This document shows, in pieces, positions 25,585-33,775 of a DNA stretch of 64,000 bases. The notes under the pieces were generated by a model that was not told where the DNA came from, did no database searches, and saw only the letters and a program-made list of their open reading frames with translations. Location: the NCBI RefSeq assembly GCF_002750975.1, contig NZ_PEJS01000001.1, forward strand, positions 1,426,001 to 1,490,000, given 5' to 3'. The DNA comes from Stenotrophomonas indicatrix (GTDB lineage Bacteria > Pseudomonadota > Gammaproteobacteria > Xanthomonadales > Xanthomonadaceae). The position numbers and the translations under genes are program-made. The first letter of the stretch is position 1, and the number at the start of each line of letters is the position of its first letter.

Positions 25585-26454
25585 ATGTCCCTGCCCAGCC
25601 GACTTCAGCTGCCGCCCGGTGACTGGGTTTCCCTGCTGGATGGCCTGTGCGCGCGCTTCCCGCGCATCGACCGGCTGCAATGGGAGAGTCGCTTCGCACG
25701 CGGGCGGATACAGGACGCACAGGGCAGGGCGCTGGCGCCGGACATGCCGTGGCAGGTGGGGCTGGAGATCCGCTACTTCCGTGAAGTGGCCGATGAGCCG
25801 GTGATTCCCTTCGAAGAGAACATCCTGCATTGCGACGCGCACCTGCTGGTGGCCGACAAGCCGCACTTCCTGCCGACCGCGCCGGCCGGTGCTTTTGTGC
25901 GCCAGACCCTGCTGGCACGCCTGGTCGAGCGCACCGGCAACGTCGACCTGGTGCCGTTGCACCGACTGGACCGGCTGACGGCCGGCCTGGTGCTGTTTTC
26001 CACCCAGCCGCAAACGCGCGACGCGTACCAGAGGCTGTTTCGTGAGCGCCGCATCGAGAAGACCTACGAGGCGCTGGCGCCGGCCTTGCCGGACCTGCGG
26101 TTTCCGCTGGAGCGGCATAGCCGGCTGCAGCCGGGGGACTCGTTCTTCCGTATGGCTGAAGTTCCCGGCGAGCCGAATGCGCTGACCCGTATCGAGGTCA
26201 TTGATGCGCACGGCCCGGTCTGGCGCTATCGGCTTGCGCCCGAATCCGGGCGCAAGCATCAGCTGCGCGTCCATATGGCCGCGCTCGGGGCGCCGATCCT
26301 GGGGGACGAGTTTTATCCGCAGCTGCACGTGCGGCCAGAGCGTGCGGCCGAGCCGCCGTTGCAGCTGCTGGCGCAGGCGTTGGCCTTCGATGATCCGTTG
26401 ACCGGCCAGCGACGCAGCTTCCGCAGCACGCGCACCTTGTGCGTTCCCGGCTGA
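25585..26454 (+). CDS. RluA-family 23S rRNA/tRNA pseudouridine synthase
   Basis: A 289-residue enzyme of the RluA family. The catalytic Asp lies in HRLDRLTAGLVLFS near residue 133, with DKPHFLPTAP near 93 and the terminal RHQLRVH-type motif seen as GRKHQLRVHMAALGAPILGDEFYP near residue 230. There is no S4 domain; a short S4-less N-terminal region resembles the TruC/RluA subgroups, and the target uridine cannot be deduced. An in-frame upstream extension of 30 codons lacks family similarity. Confidence 0.85.
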   Translation: MSLPSRLQLPPGDWVSLLDGLCARFPRIDRLQWESRFARGRIQDAQGRALAPDMPWQVGLEIRYFREVADEPVIPFEENILHCDAHLLVADKPHFLPTAPAGAFVRQTLLARLVERTGNVDLVPLHRLDRLTAGLVLFSTQPQTRDAYQRLFRERRIEKTYEALAPALPDLRFPLERHSRLQPGDSFFRMAEVPGEPNALTRIEVIDAHGPVWRYRLAPESGRKHQLRVHMAALGAPILGDEFYPQLHVRPERAAEPPLQLLAQALAFDDPLTGQRRSFRSTRTLCVPG

Positions 26455-26467
26455 CGCACAGCCGGAT

Positions 26468-26956
26468 TCACCTGCCCGGTCGTTGCGCCAGCCAGCGGTC
26501 CAGCTCGGCAGCGAACAACTGGCGGTCACGCGCGCCGAGCGGCGGTGGCCCGCCGGTCTGGACGCCGGCGCCACGCAGTTCTTCCATGAAATTGCGCATC
26601 GACAGCCGCTCGGCCATGTTGTTGGGGGTGTACAGCTGGCCGCGCGGGTTCAGGGCCACGCCCTTCTTCTCCAGCACGAGGGCCGCCAGGGGGATGTCCT
26701 GGGTGACCACCAGGTCGCCGGCAGCCATCCGTTCGACAATGGCGCTGTCAGCCACATCCAGTCCCTGCGGAACCTGGATGGAGCGCAGCCAGCGCGAAGG
26801 CGGGGTGCGGATCCACTGGTTGGCGACCAGGGTCAGCTCCACGCCGACCCGTTCAGCTGCGCGGAACAGGATGTCGCGGATGACAACAGGGCAGGCGTCT
26901 GCGTCCACCCAGATGCGGGGGAGCAGGGGTTCAGCGCGGGTTTCAGCTTCAGTCAT
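26468..26956 (-). CDS. YaiI/YqxD (UPF0178, DUF188) family protein
   Basis: A 162-residue PIN-like protein. [16 protein letters not shown] near residue 15 contains the family's Asp pair, VANQWI follows near 46, and [33 protein letters not shown] (about 80-112) is the second signature with further acidic residues. The function is not established; the fold suggests a metal-dependent nuclease. It converges with the pseudouridine synthase gene, with only 13 bases between stops. Confidence 0.9.
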   Translation of the reverse strand: MTEAETRAEPLLPRIWVDADACPVVIRDILFRAAERVGVELTLVANQWIRTPPSRWLRSIQVPQGLDVADSAIVERMAAGDLVVTQDIPLAALVLEKKGVALNPRGQLYTPNNMAERLSMRNFMEELRGAGVQTGGPPPLGARDRQLFAAELDRWLAQRPGR

Positions 26957-27260
26957 TTACCCAGTGTAGGGTAGGAAAAACCTGAATGGGGGCCCGGGTT
27001 TAGCCTCGATCTGGTGCAACCCCTTGCCCTGTCTAGGGGCTGGCCGTTTGACGCTGAATATCATGGCTATCGCTTTTTGCTCAAAACACGCGTATCGTCT
27101 GGCCCACTGTGTTTGCTAGGGTCACCGTGAATCGTGGCCTGGTGCAGTTGATCTCACGATCCGCTCATCGATCCGCTTTACCAACGCCTGCAACTCAGTC
27201 TCGGCCCCGATACCCGGTGGCTGCGATTTTTTTCAACATGTGTTTCAGGAGTTAGTAAAT
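26957..27260 (+). promoter_or_regulatory. long upstream region and probable leader of the cold-shock gene
   Basis: A 304-base gene-free stretch, clearly more AT-rich than its surroundings. It contains TTGACG at 27048-27053 as a possible -35 element without a convincing -10 at normal spacing, several T-rich runs (27233 region), and CAGGAG just before the start codon. Cold-shock genes commonly have long structured 5' leaders; I did not find an exact cold-box sequence. I see no other gene here. Confidence 0.45.
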
Positions 27261-27470
27261 ATGTCTGATCGTCAGACCGGCACTGTCAAGTGGTTCAACG
27301 ACGCCAAGGGCTTCGGCTTCATCACCCCGGAAAGCGGCCCGGACCTGTTCGTGCATTTCCGCGCGATCCAGGGCACCGGCTTCAAGACCCTGCAGGAAGG
27401 CCAGAAGGTTACCTTCGTCGCCGTCCAGGGCCAGAAGGGTATGCAGGCTGACCAGGTGCAGGCGGTCTAA
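27261..27470 (+). CDS. cold-shock (CspA family) nucleic-acid-binding protein
   Basis: A 69-residue single OB-fold protein that binds single-stranded RNA and DNA. RNP1 reads KGFGFITPE (about residues 15-23) and RNP2 appears as DLFVHFRAI (about 28-36); the usual VFVHxSAI is altered to LFVHFRAI, as in several xanthomonad Csp proteins. The ATG preceded by CAGGAG was preferred over one seven codons earlier. It is flanked by a long leader and a strong terminator. Confidence 0.95.
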   Translation: MSDRQTGTVKWFNDAKGFGFITPESGPDLFVHFRAIQGTGFKTLQEGQKVTFVAVQGQKGMQADQVQAV

Positions 27471-27496
27471 TCCGTCTGCTACCGTTTGGTAGCCAG

Positions 27497-27527
27497 AACG
27501 CCGGGAGCGAAAGCTCCCGGCGTTTTT
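27497..27527 (+). terminator. rho-independent terminator after the csp gene
   Basis: A perfect 12-bp stem (AACGCCGGGAGC / GCTCCCGGCGTT) with a GAAA tetraloop, ending in five T residues. Confidence 0.93.
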
Positions 27528-27548
27528 CGTTTGCGTCGCACGACGGGT

Positions 27549-27968
27549 TCAACCCGCAGCCAGCGCCCGCTCCAGCAGCTGGGTTATTTCCTGGTACTCG
27601 GCGCGTTCGGCTGCCGGAATGCGCGACAGGATCTCGCGCAGGACATCAACCACCTCCGGACCCACCGGCACTTCCATCCATTGCAGGTGATAGGCCGCCA
27701 GTATCCGGCTGTCGTCATCGCTGGAATGGAGCTGACTGAACAGCAGCGGCAAGGCTTCGGGCTTCATGCATTCACCCAGCGCGTCGGTGCAGCGTTGCTG
27801 CCAGAACGCGGGTTGCGCTGCGATCATCTTCTGCAGGCGCTGCCAATCGTGCGCTTCGAATCTGCGCAGGACGCCCTTGGCAACGTGCTCGCAGATGTAC
27901 TGCGTCCAGTTGTGGTCCTCGGATTGCCCGAGGTAACCAAGCAGTGCATCGAACGGCGGGGTGTCCAT
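27549..27968 (-). CDS. hypothetical protein, 139 residues, helical
   Basis: I do not recognise a named family. The protein is soluble and predicted all-helical: MDTPPFDALLGYLGQSEDHN, then a segment ending CTDALGECMKPEALPLLFSQL, and a C-terminal helix pair (VVDVLREILSRIPAAERAEYQEITQLLERALA), resembling a short HEAT-like repeat array. GGAAGG precedes the chosen ATG by nine bases; the frame is open 33 codons further. It is divergent from the GST gene, with 91 bases between starts. Confidence 0.6.
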   Translation of the reverse strand: MDTPPFDALLGYLGQSEDHNWTQYICEHVAKGVLRRFEAHDWQRLQKMIAAQPAFWQQRCTDALGECMKPEALPLLFSQLHSSDDDSRILAAYHLQWMEVPVGPEVVDVLREILSRIPAAERAEYQEITQLLERALAAG

Positions 27969-28059
27969 GCTGGCAGGCCTTCCACGGCCGGGCAGGGTAG
28001 CAGACACCTGCATGCACCAGGCCGCGCTACCATCGGGCACCTTTCTGCGGAAGCCGCCC

Positions 28060-28749
28060 ATGCGCATCGTCCATCATCTGGAAAATTCCCGTTCGCTTCG
28101 CGTGCTGTGGATGCTGGAAGAGCTGGGGCTGGACTACGAACTGCGACGCTACCCGCGCGACCCGAAGACCCTGCTGGCGCCGCCGGAACTGCGCCAGGTG
28201 CATCCGCTGGGCAAGGCGCCGGTGCTGCAGGATGGCGACCTCATCCTGGCCGAATCCGGCGCCATCCTCGACTACCTGGTTGACCGCTACGACGTGCATC
28301 GCCAGCTGTCGCCGTCGCCGGTACCGGCCGAAGGCAAAGAGCGCATCGATTACCGCTACTGGCTGCACTATGCCGAAGGTTCGGCCATGCCGCCGATGCT
28401 GCTGACCCTGGTGATCAGCCGCATCCGCAGCGCGCCGATGCCGTTCTTCGCGCGGCCGATCGCCCGCAGCATCGCCGACAAGGCCGAGCGCGGTTTCATC
28501 GGCCCGCAGCGGCGCCTGCATCTGGACTGGATGGAACGGCGCCTGGCCGAAAGCCCGTGGTTTGCAGGCGAACGCTTCACCGCTGCGGACATCCAGATGA
28601 GCTTCCCGATCCAGGCGGCGGCCGCACGCGGCGGCGGGCTGGACGACAAGCCGGCATTGCGTGGCTTCCTCAAGCGCATCGGCGAGCGCCCGGCCTACCG
28701 GCGCGCCGAGGCGCACGGCGGGGCATTGCAGGCCCTGCGCGGCGATTGA
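28060..28749 (+). CDS. glutathione S-transferase
   Basis: A 229-residue cytosolic GST. The thioredoxin-like N-terminal domain (1-80) begins MRIVHHLENSRSLRVLWMLEELGLDYELRRY, with Ser11 in the position of the catalytic Ser/Tyr, the cis-Pro loop GKAPVLQDGD, and glutathione-binding ESGAILDYLV near residue 67. The C-terminal helical domain has the N-capping motif FTAADIQMSFPI near residue 176. It resembles the Saccharomyces Gtt1 / bacterial SspA-like branch. The substrate is unknown. selO starts 31 bases downstream, so cotranscription is possible. Confidence 0.88.
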   Translation: MRIVHHLENSRSLRVLWMLEELGLDYELRRYPRDPKTLLAPPELRQVHPLGKAPVLQDGDLILAESGAILDYLVDRYDVHRQLSPSPVPAEGKERIDYRYWLHYAEGSAMPPMLLTLVISRIRSAPMPFFARPIARSIADKAERGFIGPQRRLHLDWMERRLAESPWFAGERFTAADIQMSFPIQAAAARGGGLDDKPALRGFLKRIGERPAYRRAEAHGGALQALRGD

Positions 28750-28780
28750 GGATGGCCGTCGCCGCCCCCATGCTTTGCCC

Positions 28781-30346
28781 ATGGATACCACTGCCCCCCA
28801 GTTCGACAACCGCCTGCTGAATCTGCTGCCGGGCGATCCCGAGTCCGGTCCGCGCCGGCGCGAAGTGCTGGGTGCGGCCTGGTCGCCGGTGATGCCGACG
28901 CCTGTCGCAGCGCCGGTGCTGCTGGCGTGGTCGCCGGAGGTTGCCGGGATGCTGGGGTTCGATCCTGCGCAGGTCGATGACGAAAGCTTCGCCGAGGTGT
29001 TCGGCGGCAACGCGTTGTACGCGGGCATGCAGCCGTGGGCGGCCAACTATGGGGGCCATCAGTTCGGCCATTGGGCCGGTCAGCTCGGTGATGGCCGCGC
29101 CATCTCGCTGGGCGAGGTGATCGCCCCCGATGGCCGGCACTGGGAGCTTCAGCTGAAGGGTGCCGGGCCGACGCCGTATTCGCGCGGCGCCGACGGCCGT
29201 GCGGTGCTGCGCTCGTCGATCCGTGAATTCCTGTGCAGCGAGGCCATGCATCACCTGGGTGTGCCGACCACGCGCGCCCTGTCGCTGGTCGGCACCGGCG
29301 AAGACGTGGTGCGCGACATGTTCTACGACGGTCATCCCCGTGCGGAGCCCGGCGCGATCGTCTGCCGGGTATCGCCCTCGTTCCTGCGCTTTGGTTCGTT
29401 TGAACTGCCTGCTTCACGTGGCGAGACCGCACTGCTGAAGCAACTGGTCGAGGCGTGCATCGCCCGCGATTTCCCGGAACTGACGGGGCAGGGCGAAGCG
29501 CTGTATGGCGACTGGTTCGCACAGATCGCCGTGCGTACCGCAGAGATGATCGCGCACTGGATGCGCGTGGGCTTCGTGCATGGGGTGATGAACACCGACA
29601 ACCTCTCCGTGCTCGGCGTGACGCTGGACTATGGCCCCTATGGCTGGGTCGAAGACTTCGACCCGGACTGGACCCCGAACACCACCGATGCGCAGGGACG
29701 CCGCTATCGTTTCGGCACCCAGCCGCAGGTGGCGTACTGGAATCTCAACCGGCTTGCGCAGGCGCTGTCGCCGTTGTTCGCCGACGTGCAGCCGCTGCAG
29801 GCAGGGCTGGCCGCTTACCAGGCGACCTTGGTCGCCTGCACCCGCCGCGATGTTGCGGCCAAGCTGGGGCTGGCCGCGGCCGACGATGCCGATCTGCAGC
29901 TTTACCAGCGCTGGCAGCAGCTGATGCAGGACGGCGGCATGGACATGACCCTGGCATGGCGTACGTTGATGCGCATCGATGCCAACGCACCCGATGCAAG
30001 CGTATTGGCCGAGGTCTTCTACGACGCCGAGCGCCAGCACGCGGTGCAGGAACCTCTGCAGCAGTGGTTGCACGAGTACGCGGCGCGGCTGCGTGCCGAT
30101 CCGCTGCCGGCAGCCGAGCGTGTCGTGAAGATGGGTGCGGCCAATCCACTGTATGTGCTGCGCAACTGGCTGGCACAGGAAGCGATCGACCGCGCCGAGC
30201 AGGGCGAGCTGGGCGGTGTGCATGCCCTGCAGGACGTACTGCGTGATCCGTACACCGAACGCCCGGGGCTGGAACATTACGCCGGCAAGCGGCCGGCGTG
30301 GGCTGACGACCGCGCAGGCTGTTCGATGCTGTCCTGCAGTTCGTAG
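28781..30346 (+). CDS. selO: SelO/YdiU protein adenylyltransferase
   Basis: A 521-residue pseudokinase-fold enzyme that transfers AMP to redox proteins. Recognisable parts are NYGGHQFGHWAGQLGDGRAISLGE near residues 87-110, the LQLKGAGPTPYSRGADGRAVLRSSIREFL nucleotide-binding segment (about 122-150), HGVMNTDNLSVLG with the catalytic Asp/Asn near 268, and DYGPYGWVEDFDP. The protein ends in Cys-Ser-Ser, the position where eukaryotic selenoprotein O has Sec-Ser-Ser, so this is the cysteine form. It lies just after the GST gene, which fits a redox-linked setting. Confidence 0.93.
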   Translation: MDTTAPQFDNRLLNLLPGDPESGPRRREVLGAAWSPVMPTPVAAPVLLAWSPEVAGMLGFDPAQVDDESFAEVFGGNALYAGMQPWAANYGGHQFGHWAGQLGDGRAISLGEVIAPDGRHWELQLKGAGPTPYSRGADGRAVLRSSIREFLCSEAMHHLGVPTTRALSLVGTGEDVVRDMFYDGHPRAEPGAIVCRVSPSFLRFGSFELPASRGETALLKQLVEACIARDFPELTGQGEALYGDWFAQIAVRTAEMIAHWMRVGFVHGVMNTDNLSVLGVTLDYGPYGWVEDFDPDWTPNTTDAQGRRYRFGTQPQVAYWNLNRLAQALSPLFADVQPLQAGLAAYQATLVACTRRDVAAKLGLAAADDADLQLYQRWQQLMQDGGMDMTLAWRTLMRIDANAPDASVLAEVFYDAERQHAVQEPLQQWLHEYAARLRADPLPAAERVVKMGAANPLYVLRNWLAQEAIDRAEQGELGGVHALQDVLRDPYTERPGLEHYAGKRPAWADDRAGCSMLSCSS

Positions 30347-30356
30347 GGTTTTCCTT

Positions 30357-30720
30357 TGCAGGGCTGCGCCCTGCACCCGCCGAGGCCGGAGCAACGGCGC
30401 TGCGGGCGACCACCGCCCAGCAGCAACAGCAACAGCGGGGATCCTGGGGGATGGCCGGGCACTGTGGGTTTGCGGGGACGCCGTAAACCCCCAGACCGGC
30501 CCAGCCGCTGGCGGCTGTGCGTTCGGGCGCTTACGAAGCAGTGCCTCGCAAGCAAAGCGCCCTCACCCATGGGGGCTTGGTCGCCGCATCCATGCGGCTC
30601 ACACCCCGCAAACCCACAGTGCCCCGCCTTCGATAGTTGGCCGCGATCTGCCGGATCTGCCCCCGATCTGTTTCGAGATCTGTTGCTCTGGCTCCTGGCA
30701 GTGCAGGGCTGCAAGCCCTG
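30357..30720. repeat. single long hairpin repeat element, copy E
   Basis: It fills most of the 605-base gap before the quinate block. The cassette (GCAGGGCTGCGCCCTGCA, 30358 on) is followed by a CAACAG tract, then a 25-bp stem (30453-30477 with 30604-30628, one mismatch). The loop is about 50 bases longer than in the other copies and keeps GCCGTAAACCC, CCCATGGGGGCTTGG and the palindrome GCCGCATCCATGCGGC (30583-30598). A second small palindrome (GCAGGGCTGCAAGCCCTGC, near 30702-30720) closes it. No coding signal is seen. Confidence 0.8.
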
Positions 30721-30757
30721 CAAACACCTCGCCTACAACGATGGTAGTACCCATTCA

Positions 30758-30818
30758 GTGCGATATTCGCACACGCAGTCGATTACCGCACTTGAATGGT
30801 GCAGTGCGATAAATCTAC
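30758..30818 (+). promoter_or_regulatory. PcaR-like operator cluster upstream of the quiC candidate
   Basis: Three boxes resemble the published Pseudomonas PcaR site GTTCGATAATCGCAC: GTGCGATATTCGCAC at 30758-30772 (13 of 15), AGTCGATTACCGCAC at 30777-30791 (11 of 15), and GTGCGATAAATCTAC at 30804-30818 (weaker). The decamer CAGTGCGATA occurs twice (30756 and 30802). The surrounding 100 bases are AT-rich and lie 135-195 bases before the start codon, as expected for a regulated promoter of the first gene of the block. Confidence 0.6.
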
Positions 30819-30951
30819 TTTCATTTCCGCAGTTTCATAGCAGTCCAAGCGATCCACCCCTGGCGGGGCGAGGGCAGCAGCCGGTCCGGTGCTGATGCCA
30901 GGTGCAGGGGGAAGGCCGCCGGATTTTCCTTCCTCTGCGCGGAGTGATCGC

Positions 30952-32463
30952 ATGCGCCGTCGTCTGTCCATTGTTTCCCTGTCCCTGCTTGCCGTGCTGC
31001 CGTCGCTGGCGCTGGCCTACCAGGCCGAACCGCCGCGCGAGGCACTGCAGGTGCTGCGTGTGGACCGCTACGCCGACGACGCCAACGCCGGCTCGCTGCG
31101 CTGGGCGATCACCACTGCCAATGCGGCGCCGGGTCGCTACCGCATCGAGATCGCGGCCGTGGGCGCTGCGCCTTACGTCATCACGCCGGCCACGCCGCTG
31201 CCGGAGATCAAGGGGCCGGTACAGATCATCGGCACGTCCTGGGAACGCGATGGCCAGTACGTCGCCATCGATGGCTCGGCCTACGTGACCGGCACCGGTA
31301 CCGATGCCTGCCCCGGCGCCGAGCCGGGGCAGTCCGGCACCAACGTGCGCACCACCACGCTGCCGGGCCTGGTCCTGCGCGATACCCAGGGCGTGGAGCT
31401 GGCCGGCCTGGAGATCCGCAATTTCTGTATCGGCGTGCTGGTCAACCGCTCCAGCCACAACGAGATCCATGACAACCGCATCGTCGCCAACAAGGGCGGT
31501 GCCGGCATCATGCTCACCGGTGATGACGGCAAGGGCCAGTCCACCGCCACCACCACCGTGCACAACCGCATCGTGCGCAACGTATTCCTCGATAACGGCG
31601 ACGGCCTGGAGTTGACCCGCGGCGCGGCCTGGAACCTGGTGGCCGACAACCTGTTCCAATCCACCAGGGCCAACCCGGAACCTTCGCAGGGCATCGAGAT
31701 CCTGTGGGGCAACGACAACAGCGTGGTCCACAACCGCTTCGTCGATTACTCCGATGGCCTGCAGATCAACTGGGGCAACCGCAACTACATCGCGGCAAAC
31801 ACCTTCACCGGCAATTCGCTGGGCCTGAGCATCACCGGCAGCGGCAACGTGGTCGACGGCAACACCATCAGCGGCAATGGCATCGGCATCGGCGTGCGCC
31901 CGCAGCCGGTCAGTGCGCCGAACCGCTTCACCGGCAACCGCATCTACGGCAACGGCCTGCCGATCGAGCGCTGCGAAGCCGGCGGGGCCTGCGTGAAGGG
32001 CCAGCCGCGTGGCACCATCGTGTTCGGTGTGCCGGGCCTGGAGCACGCCAGCTTCGTCGGCTCCCGTGGCCGTGGCGTGGACAACGATGCGTCCAAGCGT
32101 GCGCGCATCTGCACCGCTGCCGGCCAGGCCGGCTGCCAGCCGCTGCCGAACCTCGGCCAGGCCGCGCCGCAGCTGACCGCAGTGCAGGGCAAGGGTGCGC
32201 AGCGCCTGCTGACCGGTCGTTTCCAGGGCGTGCCTGATGCCCGCTACCAGGTGGAAGTGTTCGGCAACCGCGCCGCCACCGGCAGCGAGGCCGAGTGGGT
32301 GCTGGGCAGTGTGGAAGCACGTACCGACGCGCAGGGGCAGGGCAGCTTCACCTTCCCGCTCGGTGCAGGGACCGACGCTGCCGCTGCCGGCAGCCTGACC
32401 GCCACAGTTACCTCGGCGCAGGGCGCCACCTCCCCGCTGAGTGCGCCGCTGTCGCTGCGCTGA
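30952..32463 (+). CDS. exported right-handed beta-helix protein, candidate 3-dehydroshikimate dehydratase (QuiC type)
   Basis: A 503-residue protein with a Sec signal peptide (MRRRLSIVSLSLLAVLPSLA, cleavage near residue 22). Residues 150-330 carry repeated beta-helix turns built on short N-x-I/F-x-x-N units (NEIHDNRIVANKGG, NRIVRNVFLDNGDG, NSVVHNRFVDYSDG, NTISGNGIG). The last 120 residues form a separate beta domain. The dehydratase call is inference from context: as I recall, Acinetobacter QuiC is an exported dehydratase of beta-helix type, unrelated to fungal or QuiC1 enzymes; the gene is followed by a QuiX-like porin and an exported dehydroquinate dehydratase, and no other dehydroshikimate dehydratase is present. 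GGAG precedes the ATG by eight bases. A polysaccharide lyase is the main alternative. Confidence 0.62.
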   Translation: MRRRLSIVSLSLLAVLPSLALAYQAEPPREALQVLRVDRYADDANAGSLRWAITTANAAPGRYRIEIAAVGAAPYVITPATPLPEIKGPVQIIGTSWERDGQYVAIDGSAYVTGTGTDACPGAEPGQSGTNVRTTTLPGLVLRDTQGVELAGLEIRNFCIGVLVNRSSHNEIHDNRIVANKGGAGIMLTGDDGKGQSTATTTVHNRIVRNVFLDNGDGLELTRGAAWNLVADNLFQSTRANPEPSQGIEILWGNDNSVVHNRFVDYSDGLQINWGNRNYIAANTFTGNSLGLSITGSGNVVDGNTISGNGIGIGVRPQPVSAPNRFTGNRIYGNGLPIERCEAGGACVKGQPRGTIVFGVPGLEHASFVGSRGRGVDNDASKRARICTAAGQAGCQPLPNLGQAAPQLTAVQGKGAQRLLTGRFQGVPDARYQVEVFGNRAATGSEAEWVLGSVEARTDAQGQGSFTFPLGAGTDAAAAGSLTATVTSAQGATSPLSAPLSLR

Positions 32464-32485
32464 TCACCTCCACGAGACCGCGATC

Positions 32486-33775
32486 ATGAATCCTGCGAAA
32501 CCTGTTTCCCTGGGTATGCTGGCCGCCCTGCTGCTGCCAGCCGTGGCCAGCGCGCAGTCCAGCAACCGCTACGAAGGCAAGACGCTTACCGGCGACTGGG
32601 GCGGCACCCGCACCGAACTGTTCGAGCGCGGCGTTGCCTTCCGCGGCGACTACGTGGGCGAGGCCATGGGTGTGGTCGATGGTGGCTACGGCGAAACCGG
32701 CGCGCGCTATGCGCAGCAGGTGCGGGTGGGCGTGGACCTGGACATGGGCAAGCTGGCCGGCTGGGACGGCGGTGCGTTCCACTTCACCCTCAACGATCGT
32801 CGTGGCCGCAGCACCTCGGTGGACTTCGTCGGCAACCGCTTCCCGATCCAGGAGGCGTATGGCGGCCAGTACACGCGGCTGACCGAGCTGAGCTACGACC
32901 AGACCTTCAATGCGGGCCGGTCGTACTACAAGCTGGGGTACTACGCGATGGGCAACCAGTTCGGCCTGCACAGCCTGCTGACCCACTTCGTCAACGCCGC
33001 ATTCTGCGCCCACCCGCTGGCGATGTCCGGCAACAGCGGCTGGTACAACTATCCGATGGCACGCTGGGGTGGTGAGTTCGCCCAGCAGATCAGCCCGGCG
33101 GTGAACGTGCGCACGGGCTGGTTCCAGGTCAACCCGAATCTGGGCGGCAACATCGAACGCAACGCATTCCGTCCGTTCGTTTCGGGCACCACCGGCTCGC
33201 TGTTTCCGGTGGAGGTGACCTGGACGCCGGCCAAGGGCAGCCGCTACGCCGGCGTCTACAAGTTCGGTGGCTACTACGACACGTCGCGCGTGGACAAGCG
33301 CGGCCTCGATACCTCGCCGACCACCGGGCGCCACGGCGCCTACGTGCTGGCCGAACAGCGCCTGACCCAGGAATCGGCCGACCCGAGCCGCGGCCTGACC
33401 GGCTTCGCGCAGTACATGGTGTCCGACACCGATACCGCGCAGATCAAGCGCTGGTACGCGCTGGGCGGCGTCTACCAGGGCATCGGCGCGCGTGCGCAGG
33501 ACAGCATCGCGCTGGGCTACGTCGGCGCTGACATCAACCACCGCCTGGTCGATGCGCGGCGCGCCACGTTGGCCGCCGGGGGCGTGCCCACCGATTCGCC
33601 GCTGTACAACCTCAGCCAGGCCGAGGAGCTGTTCGAGCTGTCCTACAGCTTCCAGGTGAACCCCTGGCTGATGATCCGCCCGGACGTGCAGTACATCGTC
33701 AACCCGGGCACGTTCAATTACAGCGGTACCGACAACGCCTGGGCCGTGGGTGTCCAGGCCAAGGTGACCTTCTGA
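32486..33775 (+). CDS. OprB-type outer-membrane porin (QuiX-like)
   Basis: A 429-residue precursor with a signal peptide ending at ...AVASAQ (about residue 24). The mature protein begins SSNRYEGKTLTGDWGGTRTELFERGV, the N-terminal hallmark of carbohydrate-selective OprB porins, and finishes with alternating hydrophobic strands and a terminal Phe (VGVQAKVTF), as expected for an outer-membrane barrel. Acinetobacter places a porin gene, quiX, in its quinate operon, so uptake of quinate or shikimate is the likely role here. It starts 22 bases after the beta-helix gene and its TGA overlaps the next ATG (TGATG). Confidence 0.82.
   Translation: MNPAKPVSLGMLAALLLPAVASAQSSNRYEGKTLTGDWGGTRTELFERGVAFRGDYVGEAMGVVDGGYGETGARYAQQVRVGVDLDMGKLAGWDGGAFHFTLNDRRGRSTSVDFVGNRFPIQEAYGGQYTRLTELSYDQTFNAGRSYYKLGYYAMGNQFGLHSLLTHFVNAAFCAHPLAMSGNSGWYNYPMARWGGEFAQQISPAVNVRTGWFQVNPNLGGNIERNAFRPFVSGTTGSLFPVEVTWTPAKGSRYAGVYKFGGYYDTSRVDKRGLDTSPTTGRHGAYVLAEQRLTQESADPSRGLTGFAQYMVSDTDTAQIKRWYALGGVYQGIGARAQDSIALGYVGADINHRLVDARRATLAAGGVPTDSPLYNLSQAEELFELSYSFQVNPWLMIRPDVQYIVNPGTFNYSGTDNAWAVGVQAKVTF

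Noticed and set aside
30135..30895. Several 150-220 codon frames across repeat copy E
   Set aside because: They translate the palindromic repeat itself and the end of selO in other frames.
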